From assembly GCA_947500135.1 (NCBI GenBank), contig CANMQX010000001.1, positions 620,001 to 684,000 of the forward strand: a stretch of 64,000 nt of DNA, in the 5' to 3' direction. The translations under genes were made by a program, and so were the position numbers. Positions 17,186 to 26,941 of this stretch are shown piece after piece. How positions within the stretch are numbered: position 1 is the first letter of the stretch; each line of letters begins with the position of its first letter. Origin of the DNA: an uncultured Paracoccaceae bacterium. GTDB taxonomy: Bacteria; Pseudomonadota; Alphaproteobacteria; Rhodobacterales; Rhodobacteraceae. The notes beneath the pieces were generated by a model. That model had not been told where the DNA came from and did not search any database. It was given only the letters and a program-made list of their open reading frames with translations.

Positions 17186-18064
17186 ATGTTTGGTGCCATC
17201 CCCTTCCCCGATATCTCGCCCGAGATTTTTGCCATTGATCTCTTTGGTTTTCAGCTTGCCCTACGCTGGTACGCAATGGCCTATATCGTAGGGATCGGCA
17301 TTGGCTGGTTCATTATCAAAGCGGCCCTGAAACGCCCACATCTGTGGCGCAACGGCCCACCGATGCAGGTCAGCCAGCTAGAGGATCTGCTGACCTATAT
17401 CGTCATCGGGGTCATCGCTGGCGGGCGCTTGGGCTACGTGCTGTTTTACAAACCGGCAGAGTTTCTTGCCGCACCCCTTGATATCATCAAGATCTGGGAG
17501 GGCGGTCTGTCCTTTCACGGCGGGTTTGTCGGGGTCGTGCTGGGTGTTTACCTGTTCAGCCGCAGGCACAATGTACCCCTGCCCGATCTGGCGGATATCA
17601 TCGCCGTCGCGGCAACCCCCGCGATCTTGCTGGTCCGTTGTGCGAATTTCATCAATGCCGAACTGTGGGGGCGGCAAACCGATCTGCCTTGGGGTGTTAT
17701 CTTTCCAGGCCCCGCGGCACAGGCATGCGCCAGCGCCGATGGCCCCTGCGTGCGCCACCCGTCGCAACTCTACGAAGCCGGGTTAGAGGGCTTATTACTG
17801 GGCAGCATTCTGATGCTGCTCGCCTTCCGCTTTGGCGCGCTCAAGAAATCCTGGCTGTTATCAGCTGTGTTTTTCTGCGGCTACGGGTTGGCCCGGTTCA
17901 TCATCGAATTCGTCCGCCAGCCCGATGCCCAATTTGTGACCGTTGGCAACGAGCTGGGCCTGCGCCTGCATATTGACGGCTACGGTCTGACCATGGGCCA
18001 ACTGCTTAGCCTGCCGATGATCATTGCAGGGATCACCGTCATCCTGCTGGCAAGGCGGCGATGA
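17186..18064 (+). CDS. lgt: Prolipoprotein diacylglyceryl transferase
   Basis: Lgt transfers diacylglycerol from phosphatidylglycerol to the lipobox cysteine of prelipoproteins in the inner membrane. The 292-residue product has seven hydrophobic segments and the family signatures FHGGFVGVVLG and RCANFINAELWGR, with IRWYA-like LRWYAMAY near the start. ATG 17186 (MFGAIPFPDISP) matches the usual N terminus; an in-frame extension to 16910 overlaps the divergent ubiK gene and is rejected. First of the lgt-midA-pgeF operon. Confidence 0.93.
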   Translation: MFGAIPFPDISPEIFAIDLFGFQLALRWYAMAYIVGIGIGWFIIKAALKRPHLWRNGPPMQVSQLEDLLTYIVIGVIAGGRLGYVLFYKPAEFLAAPLDIIKIWEGGLSFHGGFVGVVLGVYLFSRRHNVPLPDLADIIAVAATPAILLVRCANFINAELWGRQTDLPWGVIFPGPAAQACASADGPCVRHPSQLYEAGLEGLLLGSILMLLAFRFGALKKSWLLSAVFFCGYGLARFIIEFVRQPDAQFVTVGNELGLRLHIDGYGLTMGQLLSLPMIIAGITVILLARRR

Positions 18065-19119
18065 CGCCGCTGGCTGATCTGTTGCTGGCGCGGATTGCAC
18101 GCACCGGGCCGATCAGTCTGGGCGATTACATGGCCGATTGCCTCATGCATCCCGATCATGGCTATTATAGCACCCGTGATCCACTGGGGTCTGATGGTGA
18201 TTTCATCACCGCGCCCGAGATTAGCCAGATGTTCGGCGAATTGATCGGGCTGGCGCTGGCACAATGCTGGCAGGATCAAGGTGCGCCCACGGGCATTACC
18301 CTGGCAGAGCTTGGGCCGGGACGCGGCACCCTGATGGCGGACGTATTAAGGGCAAGCCGGGCGGTGCCGGGGTTTCACGACGCATTACAAGTGCATTTCG
18401 TGGAAACCTCGCCCACCTTGCGGGCCGCACAGGCGCAGACGGTTCCTGATGCGACATGGCATGACAACATAAACAGCTTGCCTGATGGCCCGCTTTTCCT
18501 GATTGCCAATGAATTCTTTGACGCACTGCCGATCCGACAATTCATCCGGGATGGGGACGGATGGCGGGAACGGATGGTCGGTAGCAATGACGGGGCGCTG
18601 CAATTTGGGCTGTCCGCCCCTGCACCGCTCGCCTTTCTGGATCATCGGCTGGCCGATACCAAAGATGGGGATCTGGTCGAACACTGCACGGCCCTGCCGG
18701 GCATCATCAGCACGATCAGCGACCGGATCAGCCGGTTTGGCGGGGCCGCCCTGATCATCGACTATGGCGATTGGCAGTCACTGGGGGATACGTTGCAGGC
18801 GCTGGCGGGACACGACCGTACCGATCCATTTGCCAATCCCGGACAGGCAGACCTGACCGCCCATGTGGATTTCGCGGCCATCGCCAAGCACGCAAACGGG
18901 ATCAAACACAGCCGATTAACCACCCAAGGGGTGTTTCTGGAACGGCTGGGGATCACCGCGCGGGCGCAGGCGCTGACCCGGAAACTGCAAGGCCCTGCCC
19001 TGCAAAATCACATTCAGGCACATCGGCGCTTGACCCACCCTGCCGAAATGGGTGACCTTTTCAAAGTGATCGGACTTTATCCCGCCACGGGCACACCGCC
19101 TCCGGGACTGGAACCATGA
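18061..19119 (+). CDS. SAM-dependent methyltransferase, MidA/NDUFAF7 family
   Basis: 352 residues with the MidA hallmarks: GDFITAPEISQMFGELIG near residue 45, the SAM-binding motif AELGPGRGTLMADVLR, and NEFFDALPIRQF. The mitochondrial relative NDUFAF7 dimethylates an arginine of complex I subunit NDUFS2; a similar role in NADH dehydrogenase assembly is likely in alphaproteobacteria. The ATG overlaps the lgt stop (ATGA) and the end overlaps pgeF the same way, so the three genes are translationally coupled. Confidence 0.92.
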   Translation: MTPLADLLLARIARTGPISLGDYMADCLMHPDHGYYSTRDPLGSDGDFITAPEISQMFGELIGLALAQCWQDQGAPTGITLAELGPGRGTLMADVLRASRAVPGFHDALQVHFVETSPTLRAAQAQTVPDATWHDNINSLPDGPLFLIANEFFDALPIRQFIRDGDGWRERMVGSNDGALQFGLSAPAPLAFLDHRLADTKDGDLVEHCTALPGIISTISDRISRFGGAALIIDYGDWQSLGDTLQALAGHDRTDPFANPGQADLTAHVDFAAIAKHANGIKHSRLTTQGVFLERLGITARAQALTRKLQGPALQNHIQAHRRLTHPAEMGDLFKVIGLYPATGTPPPGLEP

Positions 19120-19871
19120 CGCTGGAAATCATCACCGACCCCGCCCTGCAGGGCACCAAGCATGGCTTTTTCACGCGCAGTGGTGGGGCATCTTCGGGCG
19201 TGTTTGCGGGGCTAAACTGCGGTTACGGTAGTTCCGACCAGCATGACGTTGTCACAATCAACCGTGAACGGGTGGCAGCCGCACTGAACCTGCAACCCGA
19301 CCGGCTGGTAGGGGTGCATCAGGTGCATTCGGCGGATGTCATCGCAGTCACTGGCCCTTTAAGCAACGCGATCAAGGCTGATGGGATTGTCACAGCCACA
19401 CCGGGCGTTGCGATTTCTGTGCTGACAGCCGATTGCCAGCCAGTGCTTTTTGCGGATCAACGCGCCGGTGTCATCGGGGCCGCCCATGCGGGGTGGAAAG
19501 GTGCGCTGAACGGGGTATTGGAAGCCACAGTGCGCAAGATGGAAACATTGGGCGCGGCGCGGGCCAATATCGCGGCGGTGATTGGACCAACAATCAGCCA
19601 GCGCAATTACGAGGTCGGACCCGACTTCATGGACCAGTTCACGCAAGCCAATCCGGACTACAGCCGGTTCTTTGCCGATGGAAAAGGCGACCGGCTTCAT
19701 TTTGACCTGCCAGCCTTCGGATTGCACCGTTTGCAGCAAATCGGCATCGGCAATGCCAGCTGGACACGGCACTGTACTTACGCGGATCCAGACCGGTTTT
19801 TCAGCTACCGGCGATCGGTTCACCAAAAAGAGGCGGATTACGGTCGTCTGATTGCAGCGATCCGGCTTTGA
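19116..19871 (+). CDS. pgeF: Peptidoglycan editing factor PgeF (multicopper-oxidase-like, YfiH)
   Basis: A 251-residue YfiH-type protein (formerly called polyphenol oxidase). The metal/active-site residues are present: VHQVHSADV (His), TADCQPV (Cys) and AHAGWKGALNGV (His). PgeF removes wrongly incorporated amino acids such as L-Ser from peptidoglycan precursors in E. coli. It ends the lgt-midA-pgeF operon. Confidence 0.92.
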   Translation: MTLEIITDPALQGTKHGFFTRSGGASSGVFAGLNCGYGSSDQHDVVTINRERVAAALNLQPDRLVGVHQVHSADVIAVTGPLSNAIKADGIVTATPGVAISVLTADCQPVLFADQRAGVIGAAHAGWKGALNGVLEATVRKMETLGAARANIAAVIGPTISQRNYEVGPDFMDQFTQANPDYSRFFADGKGDRLHFDLPAFGLHRLQQIGIGNASWTRHCTYADPDRFFSYRRSVHQKEADYGRLIAAIRL

Positions 19872-20092
19872 ATTGGGGCGCGCAGATGTCGGTTAGATAA
19901 CGAGAGCTGTTTTTGACCACCCAGCGTCCGGTCCACATGCTATATTTTCCGTTAATTTACAGTACACTATAAAATAACACGCCAATGATCAGCCGCTTCG
20001 CGAGATTTTCACTTATCCGCCAAACTGTTGCCCGTTTACGTTGGCAAATTGATCTCAGGGTGCCGGGAAAGCGAAACGAAGAGAGCTGAACC

Positions 20093-20254
20093 ATGAATGA
20101 TCGTTGGCAAAAAACACTTGAGGCCGCAGTGGCTGCTTATGACACACCGATGCCCTGGGAACGTGGGACGCAGCGGCAGGCCCTGATTGCCCGGCGCAAG
20201 CTGAAGATCGACGAGATCCGCAAGCTGCGCACAGAAGAACGGCGGAGCGCCTAA
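20093..20254 (+). CDS. Small basic protein, 53 aa
   Basis: A short frame starting MNDRWQKTLEAAVAAYD and ending in a Lys/Arg-rich helix (ARRKLKIDEIRKLR). GAAGAGAGCTGAACC provides a plausible Shine-Dalgarno. Codon use matches neighbours. No known domain; its charge pattern suggests nucleic-acid binding or a ribosome-associated peptide, but this is a guess. It lies between pgeF and the second Hint gene. Confidence 0.6.
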   Translation: MNDRWQKTLEAAVAAYDTPMPWERGTQRQALIARRKLKIDEIRKLRTEERRSA

Positions 20255-20454
20255 GACGCGACTGGCGGCCAGCGATACAGGCGGACCGCCGAAACAGTCC
20301 TTCCTGACTTGGTGTCATTGGTGATGCCGGTCAAAATGTTAGAAATTTGCTTTGACACATCTTGTCCCTTTCGGCCATCATAGAGGCGATAGCAAACCTC
20401 CTCAGATGTTGTCGGTGGGGCCGACAAATGATGTGAAAACCGTTAGGTGGCCGC

Positions 20455-21252
20455 ATGGAACCGACCCCACATCCTGCACGGATCTTACGTGCAGATCAAT
20501 TGGACAGGCCGGACCTTATGGACCGGCACGCTAGAACCAGCGGGCGACCTCAGCGCAACAAACCTCATACGCGCAAATACGAGGTCGCCTACTTGGATGA
20601 CCGGTCCGAAATCGCGGAAATGTCCATTCTCGCCCCCGCCCTTCCAGCGTTCGAAGACGCGTTTGGTGCGCTGGGGCACGGGGCGATCCTGCAAACCGAA
20701 AACGGTCCCATGGCTGTCGAAGATCTGTTGCCCGGTGATCGGGTCAAGATCGCTGATGGCGATTTCGACACGTTGCTGTGGCGCGGGTCGATGACGCTGC
20801 GCCCTGATGAGGCCAACACCACTTCCGAAACATCCATGCTGATCCGGATCACCGTTGATGCGCTGGGGCTACAACGGCCTTCACCCGACCTTGTGCTGGG
20901 GCCAACAGCACGGCTGTATCACCGGGCCAACGGGATACGCGCGCTGACCGGGGCCAACGCGGCCTTTATCCCCGCCCGCGATTTTGTGGATGGGCACGCG
21001 TTTATCGCACTCAGGCCGGCCGCCCCGGTACGGGTCTATCAGCTTGGCTTTGCCGGGCATGAACGGCTGACGGTCAACGGGATCGATATCGAAAGCCTGC
21101 ATCCGGGAACCGGATTTTCGCTTGGGCTGCGCGGCGATATGCTGGCGCAGTATCTGGCATTATTCCCGCATAAGGTCAGCTTTGAGGATTTCGGCAGCCT
21201 GCGCAAACCCCGGCTACGCCTGCGCGACCTGGACCTGTTCGAATCGGGATAG
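20455..21252 (+). CDS. Hint-domain protein 2
   Basis: A 265-residue protein whose middle matches roseobacter Hint proteins: GHGAILQTENGPMAVEDLLPGDRVKIADGDFDTLLWRGSM-type block (about 74-112), PDLVLGPTARLYHRA and LTVNGIDIESLHPG. Unlike protein 1, the position of the catalytic Cys is taken by Gly-Ala (GHGAIL), so autocatalytic cleavage is doubtful. The N terminus is uncertain; the first 45 residues look atypical and the true start may be elsewhere (ATG 20518 at residue 22 or ATG 20620 at residue 56). Confidence 0.7.
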   Translation: MEPTPHPARILRADQLDRPDLMDRHARTSGRPQRNKPHTRKYEVAYLDDRSEIAEMSILAPALPAFEDAFGALGHGAILQTENGPMAVEDLLPGDRVKIADGDFDTLLWRGSMTLRPDEANTTSETSMLIRITVDALGLQRPSPDLVLGPTARLYHRANGIRALTGANAAFIPARDFVDGHAFIALRPAAPVRVYQLGFAGHERLTVNGIDIESLHPGTGFSLGLRGDMLAQYLALFPHKVSFEDFGSLRKPRLRLRDLDLFESG

Positions 21253-21264
21253 AACACAAGCCTG

Positions 21265-21942
21265 CTAGGTATTCTCCAACTTGCTATACCCCAGCAAGGT
21301 CGGGGCCAGATGCCCGGCAGCGTCCCGGCCAAAGACGTATGACTGGATTTTCCGAAACGCCTCCAGATATTCGGGCAGGGTTTCGACGTTCAACTCGCCG
21401 GGTGCGGGCAGCATGTCGCCCAGCGGGCCGGTAAAGCCGACAACAGACAAGGCAATCCGCGCTTCGAAATGCGATAGCTGCGCGCCTGCGGCGATATTCG
21501 GGATCGTGAGCTTGGCATCGGCATCCGTCCCGTTTGTTGCGACCAACAGACGCACGGCCGTGCCGAATTCGACCCGGTTGTCGTCATCAGTCTGGCTGAC
21601 ATTGAACCGCTTGGCCTCTTGCACCACCCCGCTTTTGACCAGTTTGCTGCGGCCCGAAAACAACCCGCCAAGGATACCCACTTTGACCTCGGCCTCTGTC
21701 TTGTACTGGTGGGCCTGAATATCCCACCGATCCAGCACAGCCGCAGCACCGCCCGCAGGCGCGGCCCCATCGACCCCGCTTTCTGTGCTACCCAGGTCGG
21801 GGCCCGCGGCTTGCACCGTTTCAGCCGCAAAGCGCTTTGCCGCATGACGCACATCCTCGGGAATGTCGGTCCCTACCCCGTCCGTTGCAATAAACACTGT
21901 GTTCTCTCTCCTTTTGAAAAACGCTTTGATCCAGCCCAACAT
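21265..21942 (-). CDS. Hypothetical protein, 225 aa
   Basis: Soluble, with no family I recognise. It begins with a short basic-hydrophobic stretch (MLGWIKAFFKRR), followed by a flexible Gly/Ala-rich part (about 50-70) and a beta-rich C-terminal region (LTIPNIAAGAQLSHFEARIALSVVGFTGPLGDMLP). Codon use and GC match neighbours. It converges on the Hint protein 2 gene with 12 bp between stops. Confidence 0.6.
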   Translation of the reverse strand: MLGWIKAFFKRRENTVFIATDGVGTDIPEDVRHAAKRFAAETVQAAGPDLGSTESGVDGAAPAGGAAAVLDRWDIQAHQYKTEAEVKVGILGGLFSGRSKLVKSGVVQEAKRFNVSQTDDDNRVEFGTAVRLLVATNGTDADAKLTIPNIAAGAQLSHFEARIALSVVGFTGPLGDMLPAPGELNVETLPEYLEAFRKIQSYVFGRDAAGHLAPTLLGYSKLENT

Positions 21943-22175
21943 GGTCAGGTCGTTGCCAACAGGTCAGCGTCGCGGGTCATTGGAATACCTCACATCATCA
22001 AAAATCTTTGGGTCGAAATGCGCCGCAACAGACGGCACCGGGCCTTGAATAATCAGCAAATGAAACAGCAAAACGGCGTTTGTGTCAAAACCACAGCCAT
22101 GCTGGCCTTGCGTTGTCGCTTGAGATCGCGAAGGTCACACCATATCTCGGAGCTGACCCAACTACAGGACATGTG

Positions 22176-22754
22176 ATGCCCCCTGCCAACGCTGCCGCGC
22201 TTGATTTTCTGCTGACCCGCCGATCCCGACCTGCAAAAACCCTGACAACTCCAGTGCCGGACCGGGCGATAATCGACACCTTGTTAACCGCCGCCGCCCG
22301 CACACCTGATCATGGCAAGCTGGAACCGTGGCGCTTTATCGTGCTGGGCAAACCTGCACTGACCCGACTGGCCGATATGGTGCCCGCGCGGGGGGAGGCC
22401 TTGGAGATCGACCCTGAAAAGATCACCAAGGGGCAAGCACAATATGCGCAGGCCGATCTGGCCATTGCCGTGATTTCCAGCCCAAAACCGTCCGAGAAGA
22501 TCCCACAAATCGAACAAATCTATTCAGCCGGTGCTGTTTGCCTGGCCTTGCTGAACGCCGCACTTGCCACAGGCTGGGGCGCAAATTGGCTGTCCGGGTG
22601 GGCCAGTCATGACCGGATCTTCATCCGCGACGGTCTGGGACTGGCCGATCATGAAACAGTGGCCGGGTTCATCCATCTGGGGACCGAGACTAACCCGCCC
22701 CCCGAACGCCCACGGCCTGATCTGCAATCCATCACAACCTGGGTTGATACATGA
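22176..22754 (+). CDS. Nitroreductase family protein
   Basis: 192 residues with the FMN-binding nitroreductase pattern: FLLTRRSRP at the start, AARTPDHGKLEPWRFIVL, and ATGWGANWLSGW near the end. This is the shorter YdjA-like subgroup, dimeric with FMN at the interface. ATG 22176 follows AGGAC and is preferred over frame starts further upstream. ATGA overlap with the EI24-domain gene. Confidence 0.88.
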   Translation: MPPANAAALDFLLTRRSRPAKTLTTPVPDRAIIDTLLTAAARTPDHGKLEPWRFIVLGKPALTRLADMVPARGEALEIDPEKITKGQAQYAQADLAIAVISSPKPSEKIPQIEQIYSAGAVCLALLNAALATGWGANWLSGWASHDRIFIRDGLGLADHETVAGFIHLGTETNPPPERPRPDLQSITTWVDT

Positions 22755-23440
22755 TGCTGACCGCATTTCTGAAGGCCATTGCCCAACTCCCCGACCGCCG
22801 GTTTCGCAGCGTGCTTTGGCGGGGCATCGGGCTGACCATTGCGTTGCTGGTTGCGATTTATGCCGTGCTTTTATGGCTGATCGACTGGCTGACAACAGAG
22901 CCGCTCAGCCTGCCGGTCGTCGGTGAAGTCACCTGGCTGGGCGATCTGCTCAGCTGGGGATCGCTGGGGGTGATGCTGGTGGTATCGATTTTCCTGATGA
23001 TCCCTGTCGCCTCGACCATCACATCGCTGTTTCTGGATGAGGTTGCGCAAGCCGTTGAGGACAAACATTACCAGCATTTGCCCGTCGCACAAAAAACAGC
23101 CTTCTTTGACGGGCTGCGTGACACGGTCAATTTCCTTGGTGTGCTGATCGGGGCGAATATCTTTGCCTTCATCCTTTACGCGATCCTGCCGTTTGCCGCC
23201 TTCTTTATCTTTTATGCGCTAAACGGATTCCTGTTGGGGCGCGAATATTTTCAGCTGGCCGCGATGCGACGGATCGGGCGGGACAAGGCAAAACGACTGC
23301 GCAAGAAACACCGGGGCACGATCTGGGCTGCCGGTTGCCTGATGGCCGTGCCACTGACATTCCCGCTGATCAATCTGGTGATCCCGATACTAGGGGCCGC
23401 GACCTTTACGCATCTGTTTCATCAGCTCAATCGCGGCTGA
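22751..23440 (+). CDS. EI24-domain membrane protein (CysZ-like)
   Basis: 229 residues with about four long hydrophobic segments and the EI24/CysZ motif SLFLDEVAQAVEDKHYQHLP after the second. CysZ carries sulfate in E. coli; other EI24 members have unknown roles, so the substrate is left open. The gene starts with two consecutive ATG codons overlapping the nitroreductase stop and ends 14 bp inside the convergent DUF1467 gene. Confidence 0.85.
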   Translation: MMLTAFLKAIAQLPDRRFRSVLWRGIGLTIALLVAIYAVLLWLIDWLTTEPLSLPVVGEVTWLGDLLSWGSLGVMLVVSIFLMIPVASTITSLFLDEVAQAVEDKHYQHLPVAQKTAFFDGLRDTVNFLGVLIGANIFAFILYAILPFAAFFIFYALNGFLLGREYFQLAAMRRIGRDKAKRLRKKHRGTIWAAGCLMAVPLTFPLINLVIPILGAATFTHLFHQLNRG

Positions 23441-23714
23441 TCTCTGGGGTGGACATACGGTCAAACCAGTCAAGGTCACGGACCGTCACCGCCCCTGACA
23501 GGATGATAAAGGCCAGAAAGGCCCAAATCGGCAGGGCCCAATAGGTGGTGATCTTTGCCTTATGCTTCAGGTCCGGGTTCACCGGGGCCGAGGCGGGCGT
23601 GCCCGGTACAATTTCCCCAGCATCCCCTTGCGTCTTGTTGCGCAAGGGCAGCACGATGAAAAACACCATCGACCAAACGACAGCAAACAGAACGATGCCA
23701 GAGACTGGGCCCAT
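23427..23714 (-). CDS. DUF1467 family membrane protein
   Basis: 95 residues with two membrane helices: MGPVSGIVLFAVVWSMVFFIVLPLR, then a soluble loop, then YWALPIWAFLAFIILS. The FFIVLPL motif and the two-helix layout are typical of DUF1467, common in alphaproteobacteria and often next to the methylmalonyl-CoA epimerase gene as here. Function unknown. Its last 14 bp overlap the convergent EI24 gene. Confidence 0.85.
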   Translation of the reverse strand: MGPVSGIVLFAVVWSMVFFIVLPLRNKTQGDAGEIVPGTPASAPVNPDLKHKAKITTYWALPIWAFLAFIILSGAVTVRDLDWFDRMSTPEISRD

Positions 23715-23774
23715 GGGATTTCCTTTCAGGGTAGCTGTAGCAGGTAGATACGCCAGATGGCGCCTTTGGCAAGT

Positions 23775-24179
23775 TCAGACCTGTTCCAGTTCCACCAGAC
23801 AACCGTTGAAATCCTTGGGATGCAGGAACAAGACCGGTTTGCCATGCGCACCGACCTTGGGATCTCCATCCCCCAGAACACGCGCGCCTTCGGCCTGCAG
23901 GTGGTCACGTGCGGCCAGAATATCATCAACCTCGTAACAGATATGATGAATGCCGCCAGATGGGTTTTTGTCCAAAAACCCTTGAATGGGTGAGGTGTCG
24001 CCAAGCGGATACAGCAATTCGATCTTGGTATTGGGCAGGTTGATAAAGACAACCGTCACCCCATGATCAGGCTCATCTTGGGGCGCGCCGACATCGGCCC
24101 CCAACATGCTGCGGTATTGCGCGCTTGCGGCGTCCAGATCAGGGACAGCGATGGCGACATGGTTCAGGCGACCAATCAT
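23775..24179 (-). CDS. mce: Methylmalonyl-CoA epimerase
   Basis: The enzyme interconverts (2R)- and (2S)-methylmalonyl-CoA in propionyl-CoA breakdown. The 134-residue VOC protein starts GRLNHVAIAVPDLDAA, with His 7 as a likely Co2+ ligand, GGIHHICYEVDD in the middle (second His) and LVELEQV at the end (metal Glu), as in known epimerases. AGGAG lies before ATG 24179. It is followed by the DUF1467 gene on the same strand. Confidence 0.93.
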   Translation of the reverse strand: MIGRLNHVAIAVPDLDAASAQYRSMLGADVGAPQDEPDHGVTVVFINLPNTKIELLYPLGDTSPIQGFLDKNPSGGIHHICYEVDDILAARDHLQAEGARVLGDGDPKVGAHGKPVLFLHPKDFNGCLVELEQV

Positions 24180-24307
24180 GGTGATGCTCCTTTTTGTCGC
24201 TTTATGGCGCGGGCGGATGCTGCGTGCAACGTGCGACGAAGTTAATAACCTGTTCACCTTGTGCTGCTTTCAATGATGGCATTCGCAGCAAATAGGGAAG
24301 AATCGCT

Positions 24308-25024
24308 ATGGATGCCTTGAATGAGATGATGCTTACCCGTGCGCCAACGGCGCGCCGCCCTTTATTGGGGCTGACCGTTCTGGTTGTTGAAGACAGCCGG
24401 TTTGCGAGCGAATCTTTGCGTCTTTTATGTTTGCGCTCTGGCGCGCGGATCAGACGGGCCGATAGTCTAGAGAACGCGCGGCGGCATTTGGCGGTTTACC
24501 GGCCTTCCGTTCTGCTGGTGGATGTAGGCCTGCCCGACGGGTCCGGGTTGGCGCTGATCCAGGCATTGTCAGAGGCGGTGCCAAGGATCGAAGTGATCTT
24601 GGGTATCAGTGGTGATACATCCGCGCGAGAAGAGGTGATGACCTATGGGGCTGATGGTTTCATCGAAAAACCTATTGCCAGTCTAGCGGCATTCCAGACG
24701 GCAATCCTTGAACATCTGCCCGCCGAAAGACAACCGCCCGCCCCGCGCGAAGTCAGCGATGAAATGGTCAGCCCTGACCCCATCGCGTATCAGGATGACC
24801 TGAACCATATCGCGCAAGTCCTTGAGGAAGTGGGCGAGAACGAGAATATCGATTATGTGACCCAATTCCTTGGCGGTGTGGCGCGCAGTGCGCAAGACCA
24901 CGATCTCGACAAGGCGGTGCGTGATTTTGCCAGCCTGCGCACCAGAGGTGGCGACCTTAACAAAGGCGTGGCAACACTGTCGCAGATGGTTCAGTCACGG
25001 CTTGCCGCAGGCGGGCAGATCTGA
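24308..25024 (+). CDS. Response regulator with uncharacterised helical output region
   Basis: 238 residues. The receiver domain (about 21-137) has acidic residues E28/D29, phospho-acceptor D72 (LLVDVGLPDGSG), and conserved K121 (FIEKPI). The C-terminal 100 residues have no DNA-binding motif; they are helical and acidic (DDLNHIAQVLEEVGENENIDYV), ending in DFASLRTRGGDLNKGVATLSQM. This part may be a phosphotransfer-like or partner-binding helix bundle, but it lacks an obvious phosphorylatable His. No histidine kinase is adjacent. Confidence 0.85.
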   Translation: MDALNEMMLTRAPTARRPLLGLTVLVVEDSRFASESLRLLCLRSGARIRRADSLENARRHLAVYRPSVLLVDVGLPDGSGLALIQALSEAVPRIEVILGISGDTSAREEVMTYGADGFIEKPIASLAAFQTAILEHLPAERQPPAPREVSDEMVSPDPIAYQDDLNHIAQVLEEVGENENIDYVTQFLGGVARSAQDHDLDKAVRDFASLRTRGGDLNKGVATLSQMVQSRLAAGGQI

Positions 25025-25034
25025 GGCAGGGCCT

Positions 25035-25055
25035 AAAAATCTGTCACAGATTTTT
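25035..25055. terminator. Terminator shared by response regulator and aspS
   Basis: AAAAATCTGT and ACAGATTTTT form a perfect stem around one base, with A- and T-runs on both sides. It lies between the convergent response-regulator and aspS genes and could work in both directions. A near copy is at 42385-42409. Confidence 0.7.
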
Positions 25056-25087
25056 CAGCGCCGCGGATATTTTTATGGCCTGATCAA

Positions 25088-26941
25088 TCAGTTTTCGGGC
25101 GGTAACACCCGCAGTCGCAATTCGCGCAGCTGTTCATTCTGCGGCTCGCTTGGCGCATCCATCATCAGGTCTTCTGCCCGCTGGTTCATCGGGAACATGA
25201 TGACCTCACGGATATTCGCCTCATCCGCCAACAACATCACGATCCGGTCGATGCCCGCCGCGCAACCACCATGCGGCGGGGCGCCATATTGGAACGCATT
25301 GACCATCCCGCCAAATCGTTTCTCGACCTCATCCTTGCCGTAACCCGCCAATTCAAAGGCTTTGAACATGATCTCTGGACGGTGGTTCCGGATCGCACCT
25401 GAGACCAGCTCGTACCCGTTGCAAGCCAGATCATATTGATAGCCCAGCACCTTCAGCGGATCACCATTCAGCGCATCCATCCCGCCCTGCGGCATCGAAA
25501 ACGGGTTATGTTCAAAATCGATCTTACCGGTTTCTTCGTCCTGCTCGTAAATCGGGAAATCCACGATCCAGGCAAAGGCAAAGCGGTTCTGATCGGTCAG
25601 ACCCAATTCGTCGCCAATCACATTGCGGGCGCGACCAGCGACGCCTTCAAACGCTTTGGGCTTACCACCAAGGAAAAACGCCGCATCCCCCAGCCCCAGA
25701 CCCAATTGCTGGCGAATAGCCTCTGTCCGCTCCGGCCCGATATTCTTAGCCAGTGGTCCGGCGGCTTCCATCCCGCCTGCAACCTCGCCTGATTTCAGCT
25801 TGGCCTGCGCCTCTTTCACTGGAATACCCAGCTCCTGGGCCACCGCATCGGCCGTCTTTTCGCGCCAGAAAATATAGCCCATTCCGGGCAAACCTTCCTT
25901 CTGGGCAAAGGCGTTCATCCGGTCACAGAACTTACGCGACCCACCTGTCGGGGCGGGGATTGCGCGCACTTCGGTACCGTCCTGCTCCAACAGCTTTGCG
26001 AAAATCGCAAAGCCGGAATCGCGGAAGTGGTCGGAGACCACTTGCATTTTTATAGGATTGCGCAGGTCGGGCTTGTCCGATCCATACCACAAGGCCGCAT
26101 CGCGATAGGAAATCTGCTCCCACGTCTGATCGACCTGACGCCCACCGCCAAATTCTTCAAAAATGCCCGTCAGAACCGGCTGGATCGTGTCAAACACATC
26201 CTGCTGCTCCACAAAGGACATCTCTAGATCCAGCTGATAGAAATCCGTCGGCGACCGGTCTGCGCGCGGGTCTTCATCGCGGAAACACGGGGCAATCTGG
26301 AAATATTTGTCATAGCCCGACACCATGATCAGCTGCTTGAACTGCTGCGGGGCCTGCGGCAGCGCATAGAACTTGCCCGGATGCAGCCGTGAAGGTACCA
26401 GAAAATCACGCGCACCTTCCGGCGAAGAGGCGGTGATAATCGGCGTTTGGTATTCACGGAACCCGCTATCCCACATCCGACGGCGCATAGAGGCCACAAC
26501 ATCCGACCGCAGCTTCATGTTTTCCTGCATCGCCTCGCGGCGCAGATCCAGATAACGGTATTTCAGCCGGGTCTCTTCAGGGTATTCCTGATCGCCAAAC
26601 ACCATCAGCGGCAGCTCTTTTGCGGCCCCCAGCACTTCGATCGCGCGCACGAATACCTCAACCTCACCGGTGGGCAGTTTGGGGTTCACCAGTTCCGGAT
26701 CACGAGCCTTCACCTCACCATCGATGCGGATACACCATTCTGACCGTACCTTTTCGACATCGGCAAAGGCGGCCGAGTCCGGGTCGCACAGGACCTGTGT
26801 CATCCCATAATGATCGCGCAGATCGATAAACAGAATCCCACCATGATCCCGCACCCGATTGACCCACCCGGACAAACGGACGGTCTGGCCAACATCAGCG
26901 GCAGTCAGTTCAGCACAGGTATGGCTACGATAGGCGTGCAT
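25088..26941 (-). CDS. aspS: Aspartyl-tRNA synthetase
   Basis: 617 residues, bacterial type: an N-terminal anticodon-binding OB fold ([25 protein letters not shown]), class II motif 2 ([24 protein letters not shown]), the bacterial GAD insertion domain, and motif 3 ([19 protein letters not shown]). The enzyme charges tRNA-Asp; in alphaproteobacteria it may also charge tRNA-Asn when AsnRS is absent (family knowledge, not shown here). ATG 26941 starts MHAYRSHTC, the usual N terminus; a longer frame to 27004 is rejected. Confidence 0.97.
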   Translation of the reverse strand: MHAYRSHTCAELTAADVGQTVRLSGWVNRVRDHGGILFIDLRDHYGMTQVLCDPDSAAFADVEKVRSEWCIRIDGEVKARDPELVNPKLPTGEVEVFVRAIEVLGAAKELPLMVFGDQEYPEETRLKYRYLDLRREAMQENMKLRSDVVASMRRRMWDSGFREYQTPIITASSPEGARDFLVPSRLHPGKFYALPQAPQQFKQLIMVSGYDKYFQIAPCFRDEDPRADRSPTDFYQLDLEMSFVEQQDVFDTIQPVLTGIFEEFGGGRQVDQTWEQISYRDAALWYGSDKPDLRNPIKMQVVSDHFRDSGFAIFAKLLEQDGTEVRAIPAPTGGSRKFCDRMNAFAQKEGLPGMGYIFWREKTADAVAQELGIPVKEAQAKLKSGEVAGGMEAAGPLAKNIGPERTEAIRQQLGLGLGDAAFFLGGKPKAFEGVAGRARNVIGDELGLTDQNRFAFAWIVDFPIYEQDEETGKIDFEHNPFSMPQGGMDALNGDPLKVLGYQYDLACNGYELVSGAIRNHRPEIMFKAFELAGYGKDEVEKRFGGMVNAFQYGAPPHGGCAAGIDRIVMLLADEANIREVIMFPMNQRAEDLMMDAPSEPQNEQLRELRLRVLPPEN

